Shown: in pieces, positions 8,601 to 11,339 of the stretch
Layout: every line of letters starts with the position of its first letter
Numbering within the stretch: the stretch's first letter is position 1
Source: Nephromyces sp. MM_2019
Taxonomy: Eukaryota > Apicomplexa > Aconoidasida > Nephromycida
Assembly (NCBI GenBank): GCA_015657535.1
Contig: JADHZB010001014.1
Span: forward strand, 1-11,339
DNA length: 11,339 nucleotides
Direction: 5' to 3'
Notes under the pieces: model-generated
What the model was told of the DNA's origin: nothing
Seen by the model: the letters and a program-made list of their open reading frames with translations, nothing else
Databases searched by the model: none
Translations under genes and position numbers: made by a program

Positions 8601-11150
8601 GGTTAATAATGGATGAAGATAAAAAGATGGGCTTGTTTAAAATTTGGTCGGGAGTGCTTTTATGTGGGAACATCACCTTTGAAAACACTACTGCGCTGGG
8701 AACCGACAGGTAACGAACATTTGTTTGTAAAAGCACTAGAAAGCAGCTTTTTAGACAATTTTAGGAAGCGAAAACTGCAGAGAGATGAAGAAGGAAAAAT
8801 ATGCGAAAAATTCGCTAAAAAGCAGGAATTTGAGAAAAAATCAGTGGAAAAACATTTTATTAAAGAAATATATCGAAATCTTCTTGTATTGCTGCTGAAA
8901 ATTCTACTCTTTTTGTTGTAAGCGCCCACACACGCACGCACAAAGCCAAGGGATGCCACAAACACACACAGTCACACACAGGCACCGCATACACCAGCAC
9001 CCAGCCACACACTCAACACATACAATCTGTAATAAACGCTCTTCTTAGACACTTTCTTGTGTGTGTGAAATTTAAATACTCCAGGGCTGCTTCTGTATCA
9101 AATAAGGATGTCTTTGGAAAGGTTGCAGACCTATGGGGTATACCTCAACCTGAATTCGAAAAGGTAAGCAAGCAAAGTGTGTGTGGGAATACACAGATCT
9201 TCTTGTTAGAAGGAGAGACTCAGTGAACTGCAAGGCTAAATGTACTTTTTTGCTTCAAAATATATGCAAATAGAGATGAAGAAGAGGAAACAGTGAAAGA
9301 AGAAGGAAAATGAGAATTTTAGCGAAAGAATAAAGGCCGAAAATCTAGTGAAAGACGGCTTTTTGCCTTTATTTTATTCAGTCTATGAGATAGTGCTGAA
9401 GACGTGTGTGTATGTAGGTGTGTGTGTAGTTTAGTGTGCCTTTGTGCACAGGTTAGTGTGTATGTAGTTTACTATGTGCGTAGTTCAATGTGTATGTCGC
9501 TTAGTGTGCGCGTGTGTCTTTTTGAGGAAAAAAATGCTTTCTTAGACGTCAAGCATCAAAAATGAGCTGAAAAATTTCTTCTTTGCTAAAAAGCAGAGAA
9601 ATTGAGATTTTTTGTAAAATAAAAACTTTTTGCGTTAAACTTTTATTTTTAGGCGTTTTCTTTCGTTAAACTTTGGTTTTTTCTGTAAAATTGAGGGAAT
9701 TTGTTTCTGATCTGGTCATTTTCTCTTTTTGCAGATTCCATCATTTTCTTGCTTTTTAATGGTTTGGATTTTTGACTTTTTTCGCTTCAAAATATGTAAA
9801 ATTTGCTTCAAATTTCATGCTTTTTGCTCCAAAAAAGCTGTTTAATCCCTCTTCTTGACTATTTTGTCTGCTTCACGAGGTTTAAAGTAATGGTTACGTG
9901 TTTTCTAGCTTTTTTTTCAAACTTTTCGTTTCTTTATCATTCTGCTCTCATTTTGAGATTCAACTTAAAATTTTACTGCAAATTTGCTTGGTCAGGGTGT
10001 GACTACGAAGACGGTAGTAATTGCAGGTAATGCGATAGATTCTGCCTTTTCTGCTGAAGATGCCAGGACTGTGTGTAGAGCTATAGCGAAGGATATATAC
10101 AGTGTTACGTTTGATTACCTTATTTCGAGGATAAACTCTCTGATTTCCTTTGATGATAATAGCAGGCCGTGGATAGGGGTAAGTGCAGGGATATAATGAG
10201 GAGGGAGTTGGGGGAGGGTGTGTTGGGAGGTGTCGTGTATGAAGTAGAAGAGAAAGTGGAGGAGAAGACGAGAAAAAATAGGGAATAAAGTGAAGAAAGT
10301 GGAGGAGAAAGTGATTTATAAAATTATAAAAACATGAAAATAAGAGATTACTAACAGGAAGATGAGCAAACGAAAAAAATTGAAAAATCAAGGCGAAAGA
10401 GGGAAAGTTGAAGGAAATATTTTTCCACACAAAAACAGCAGAAAAAATTTAAATTTCCTTTTTTCGTAGTATATTGGAGGAAAATACCTTGAAAATGGGG
10501 AATATTCGGGAAAAAAAAATACGAAATTAGATGTTTTCTGTAAGAAGAGGGAGAAGAAGGAGATGAAGATGATGAAAGAGAAGAGGGGGAATGGAGGGAA
10601 AATATATGGAAAAAAAGTGGGAATCTACAGTTTTGAAAGCAGTGGAAGAAACAGGAAGAAATTTAACGTTGAAATAGGTAGACTAAAGACAATGAAGCTC
10701 TAAAGTTACTGAAAGTGGCTCGTAAACACATAAGCACACGTACATGTGAGATTGTGCACACACTAATACACACCAGCACACACATCAACATAAAGATATA
10801 CACCACAACACACGCACCAACACACACATGCTAACTCACACACCAACACACCCAACTCCACAGACACCCCAACACACGCACAAATGAGTATATCTCCAGT
10901 GAATTTCATAGAAGATATACTCGGTGTGTGTTTTAAGCAGAAAAAGCAGAAAAAATCTTCAAATGGCGGAGATTTTTCACAGAAAACGTTTTTCTTAGAC
11001 ATTTCCCTCCTCTTCTTCATTTAAATTATGCAGATTTTGGATATTTACGGTTTTGAGTTCTTTGAGAACAATAGCTACGAGCAGTTTCTTATAAACTACG
11101 CTAATGAAAGGCTGCAGCAGTTCTTCGTTCAGCAGGTGTTTGAAGCAGAG
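5295..11150 (+). CDS. Myosin heavy chain, motor domain (3'-partial, 8 exons in window)
   Basis: This gene encodes an actin-based ATP-driven motor. Segments 5295-5612, 6161-6365, 6957-7110, 7345-7653, 8602-8709, 9085-9163, 9996-10178 and 11034-11150 join to 491 codons without a stop, and every junction is GT-AG with matching phase. Seen in order (residues): SH3-like N-terminus with [10 protein letters not shown] (about 20-75), [17 protein letters not shown] (103-119), P-loop [10 protein letters not shown] with Lys181 (175-184), Gly/Ser-rich loop 1 (about 194-206), switch [11 protein letters not shown] (230-239), transducer [40 protein letters not shown], switch II DIYGFE (455-460) and relay helix [11 protein letters not shown]. 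The nucleotide-binding residues are intact, so the motor is probably active. The actin-binding region, converter, IQ neck and tail are outside the window, so cargo and class cannot be read. The [16 protein letters not shown] core suggests an apicomplexan/alveolate relative; this assignment is inference. The start is the first in-frame ATG after an in-frame TAA at 5232. Confidence 0.96.
5613..6160 (+). other. Myosin intron 1 (548 nt, GT-AG)
   Basis: Donor GTGAGG and acceptor TTTGCTTTAG. The first half (5636-5860) is a degenerate TG block in the sense strand; the second half is ordinary AT-rich sequence with a short CACACACA stretch at about 6084-6091. No internal gene is visible. Confidence 0.93.
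6161..6365 (+). CDS. Myosin exon 2: NPF element to start of P-loop
   Basis: Codes for residues 107-174 plus the first base of Gly175. The sequence runs [20 protein letters not shown], then a segment with [12 protein letters not shown], and ends SQSCIVS. These match the conserved myosin stretch IYTYxGxxLVAVNPF...PPHxYAxAxxAY......[14 protein letters not shown]. The acceptor is ctttgctttag. The donor G|GTAAGG splits the first glycine codon of the P-loop (phase 1), which exon 3 restores exactly. Confidence 0.95.
6366..6956 (+). other. Myosin intron 2 (591 nt, GT-AG)
   Basis: Donor GTAAGG and acceptor GCTATGCAG. A TG-rich tandem array lies close to the donor (6395-6540) and a CA-rich block (about 6676-6800) lies in the second half. 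No internal gene is visible; the 81-codon frame at 6799-7044 overlaps exon 3 in the wrong frame. Confidence 0.93.
6395..6540. repeat. Tandem array of about 28-bp TG/GATGAAATCGTAG units in intron 2
   Basis: Five imperfect units share GTGTGGRTGAAATCGTAGTG. The TCGTAG anchor (TTGTAG in the first) recurs at 6414, 6442, 6472, 6498 and 6526, a spacing of 26-30 bp. Confidence 0.85.
6957..7110 (+). CDS. Myosin exon 3: P-loop and loop 1
   Basis: Starts GC GAA TCT, completing Gly175, and encodes [20 protein letters not shown], a Gly/Ser/Ala-rich loop 1 ([12 protein letters not shown]) and [26 protein letters not shown] is the Walker A ATP-binding loop; Lys181 would contact the phosphates. [13 protein letters not shown] is the conserved helix before switch I. 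The acceptor is gctatgcag, and the donor AA|GTGAGA splits the Lys226 codon in phase 2. Loop 1 length and flexibility tune ADP release in other myosins; here it is short and glycine-rich. Confidence 0.95.
7111..7344 (+). other. Myosin intron 3 (234 nt, GT-AG) with GGGGTGAT repeats
   Basis: The shortest intron. Donor GTGAGA and acceptor AATCCCCCCAG. Its 3' half carries five GGGG tracts in the sense strand (7239, 7261, 7280, 7287, 7307), most followed by TGAT or TGC. It lacks the TG/CA blocks of the longer introns. Confidence 0.93.
7345..7653 (+). CDS. Myosin exon 4: switch I and transducer
   Basis: Completes Lys226 and runs [46 protein letters not shown], then [14 protein letters not shown] and EEVQQQLK. 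Switch I ([10 protein letters not shown]) is intact, with the Arg235 that in known motors forms a salt bridge with the switch II Glu (here Glu460). NYMLELSRV corresponds to the canonical YLLEKSRV with two substitutions. The acceptor taatccccccag is pyrimidine-rich, and the donor AA|GTAAGT (phase 2) is a strong consensus. The open frame would hit TAA immediately if the donor were not used. Confidence 0.96.
7654..8601 (+). other. Myosin intron 4 (948 nt, GT-AG)
   Basis: Donor GTAAGT and acceptor CTCACTATCAG. 7711-7920 is TG-rich, with repeated TGTGTGCTTGATGTT and CAGCATATATCCT units. 8267-8443 is an unexplained 58-codon open frame. 8405-8440 holds short tandem GGAGGAAATT/GGAGGGAATT units, and the last 140 nt are T-rich. 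Confidence 0.9.
8602..8709 (+). CDS. Myosin exon 5: small hidden exon, upper 50K (CGNITF) segment
   Basis: This 108-nt exon has no long open frame of its own. It is supported by homology and phase. The acceptor cctcactatcag precedes a G that completes Lys329 (AA+G). The codons then read [35 protein letters not shown], and the exon ends AG|GTAACG, where exon 6 adds G to give Arg365. [11 protein letters not shown] matches the universally conserved myosin ...I.....ILHLGN..F segment expected between the exon 4 and exon 6 parts. The overlapping longer frame (ATG at 8613) is a different frame and not coding. The donor GTAACG is the weakest in the gene. Confidence 0.92.
8710..9084 (+). other. Myosin intron 5 (375 nt, GT-AG)
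   Basis: Donor GTAACG and acceptor AATACTCCAG. The first half is A-rich, then a CA-rich block (about 8926-9020) and a short TGTGTGTG (9059-9067) immediately before the acceptor. It holds an alternative acceptor-like TTCTTAG ending at 9048. Confidence 0.92.
9085..9163 (+). CDS. Myosin exon 6: short exon, upper 50K helix
   Basis: A 79-nt exon completing Arg365 and coding [20 protein letters not shown] then QPEFEK. It corresponds to the conserved A.V.....L...A.LLG......L block after the CGNITF strand. The acceptor is aaatactccag and the donor AAG|GTAAGC is in phase 0. A second AG at 9048 (cttcttag) would extend the exon by 36 nt with the frame kept open; see findings. Confidence 0.93.
9164..9995 (+). 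other. Myosin intron 6 (832 nt, GT-AG)
   Basis: Donor GTAAGC and acceptor GCTTGGTCAG. A TG block at about 9403-9513 has imperfect units of about 20 nt (GTGTGTATGTAGTTTAGTGTG type). 9520-9980 is T-rich with repeated TTTTTGCTTCAAA-like motifs (also at about 9245). No gene is visible. Confidence 0.92.
9996..10178 (+). CDS. Myosin exon 7: TEDS-loop region and helix leading to switch II
   Basis: Codes for residues 392-452: [50 protein letters not shown] and ending NSRPWIG. RAIAK aligns with the DALAK motif of other myosins, and FDYLISRIN with their FDWLV..IN. Counting 16 residues upstream from the DALAK position lands on Asn403. The acceptor is gcttggtcag (phase 0) and the donor GGG|GTAAGT is strong. 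The catalytic and structural parts appear intact. Confidence 0.95.
10179..11033 (+). other. Myosin intron 7 (855 nt, GT-AG) with long purine-rich tract
   Basis: Donor GTAAGT and acceptor TTATGCAG. The sense strand is markedly purine-rich from about 10195 to 10680 (GAGGAGAAG, GAAGAAGGAGATGAAGATGA), then CA-rich at about 10727-10885. The 156-codon - strand frame at 9960-10430 is the Phe/Ser/Leu-rich complement of this tract and is not a gene. Confidence 0.92.
11034..11150 (+). CDS. Myosin exon 8: switch II and relay helix
   Basis: Codes for residues 453-491: [18 protein letters not shown], then [20 protein letters not shown] and a final Glu. DIYGFE (455-460) is switch II, with the catalytic Gly458 and Glu460 present. 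[19 protein letters not shown] is the relay helix. The acceptor is aattatgcag and the donor GAG|GTGAGT is in phase 0. The next expected block (Y..EG..W..I.F.DN) is not recognisable before the window ends. Confidence 0.95.
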
Positions 11151-11339
11151 GTGAGTGCGTTGTGTATATGTGTGTTTTCGCGGTCTCTAAAATTCTCTTT
11201 AAACTCTCAAAATCTGTAGTTGTAGAAATTTTTTTTGATTGAATTGCTGCTTTAGGAAGAGGGAGTAGCACACACACACACATACACAGTAGGGGGAGAG
11301 ATAAGAGTGTGTGGAGTAACGCATACACACACACACACA
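11151..11339 (+). other. Start of myosin intron 8 (continues past window)
   Basis: Donor GTGAGT, followed by a TG-rich stretch (about 11157-11175) and CA-rich runs (11269-11285, 11321-11339). No convincing exon 9 is visible. Confidence 0.8.

Noticed and set aside
8613..8921. 102-codon + strand frame beginning at 8613
   Set aside because: It overlaps exon 5 in another frame and runs on into Lys/Phe-rich intron 5; the conserved myosin segment is in the other frame.
9960..10430. 156-codon minus-strand frame
   Set aside because: It is the complement of exon 7 and of the purine-rich intron 7; its Phe/Ser/Leu/His-rich composition is explained by the pyrimidine tract.
11256..11291. Possible exon 9 beginning GAAGAGGGAGTAGC after tgctttag
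   Set aside because: It would read EEGVA and then only His-Thr repeat to a TAG. The EEG similarity to the conserved myosin EG motif is too short, and the preceding tyrosine-containing segment is missing.

Overview
The window is nuclear DNA from a eukaryote. It has one recognisable gene: the 5' part of a multi-exon myosin heavy chain on the + strand, starting at 5295 and running off the right edge. Eight coding segments (5295-5612, 6161-6365, 6957-7110, 7345-7653, 8602-8709, 9085-9163, 9996-10178, 11034-11150) join in phase across seven complete GT-AG introns. They give 1473 nt, or 491 codons, with no internal stop. The product covers the N-terminal SH3-like subdomain, P-loop ([10 protein letters not shown]), loop 1, switch I ([10 protein letters not shown]), transducer, the surface-loop region where the TEDS site lies, switch II (DIYGFE) and the relay helix. 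The actin-binding lower half, converter, neck and tail lie beyond the window.

The organism is most likely a protist. The [17 protein letters not shown] core resembles apicomplexan/alveolate myosins (class XIV and relatives), whereas the relay segment ([17 protein letters not shown]) is closer to conventional, plant-like or MyoF/J-like motors. I can therefore suggest an apicomplexan or other alveolate, but I cannot name a genus or a myosin class from sequence alone.

Layout: 1-5294 is upstream sequence without a confident gene. It is built of alternating CA-rich blocks (about 104-560, 3180-3640, 3886-4240) and TG-rich blocks (about 1445-2320, 2700-2980), with short-period tandem arrays and some non-repetitive islands (600-1440, 2320-2700, 3010-3180, 4240-4900). 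A C-rich and pyrimidine-rich leader (about 4930-5294) runs up to the myosin ATG. From 5295 to 11150 coding exons of 79-318 nt alternate with introns of 234-948 nt. Most long introns carry TG blocks, CA blocks or both, so many could fold on themselves in the pre-mRNA. The last 189 nt are the start of intron 8.

I found no transposon, CRISPR array, RNA gene, operon or bacterial-type system. Points of interest are a 108-nt exon that is easy to miss because no long frame marks it, an Asn at the predicted TEDS phosphoregulatory position, a 36-nt in-frame alternative acceptor, a run of five G4 tracts in intron 3, and the unusually organised TG/CA repeats. Two weak exon-like islands upstream (1222-1329 on the - strand and about 3089-3147 on the + strand) are reported only as leads.
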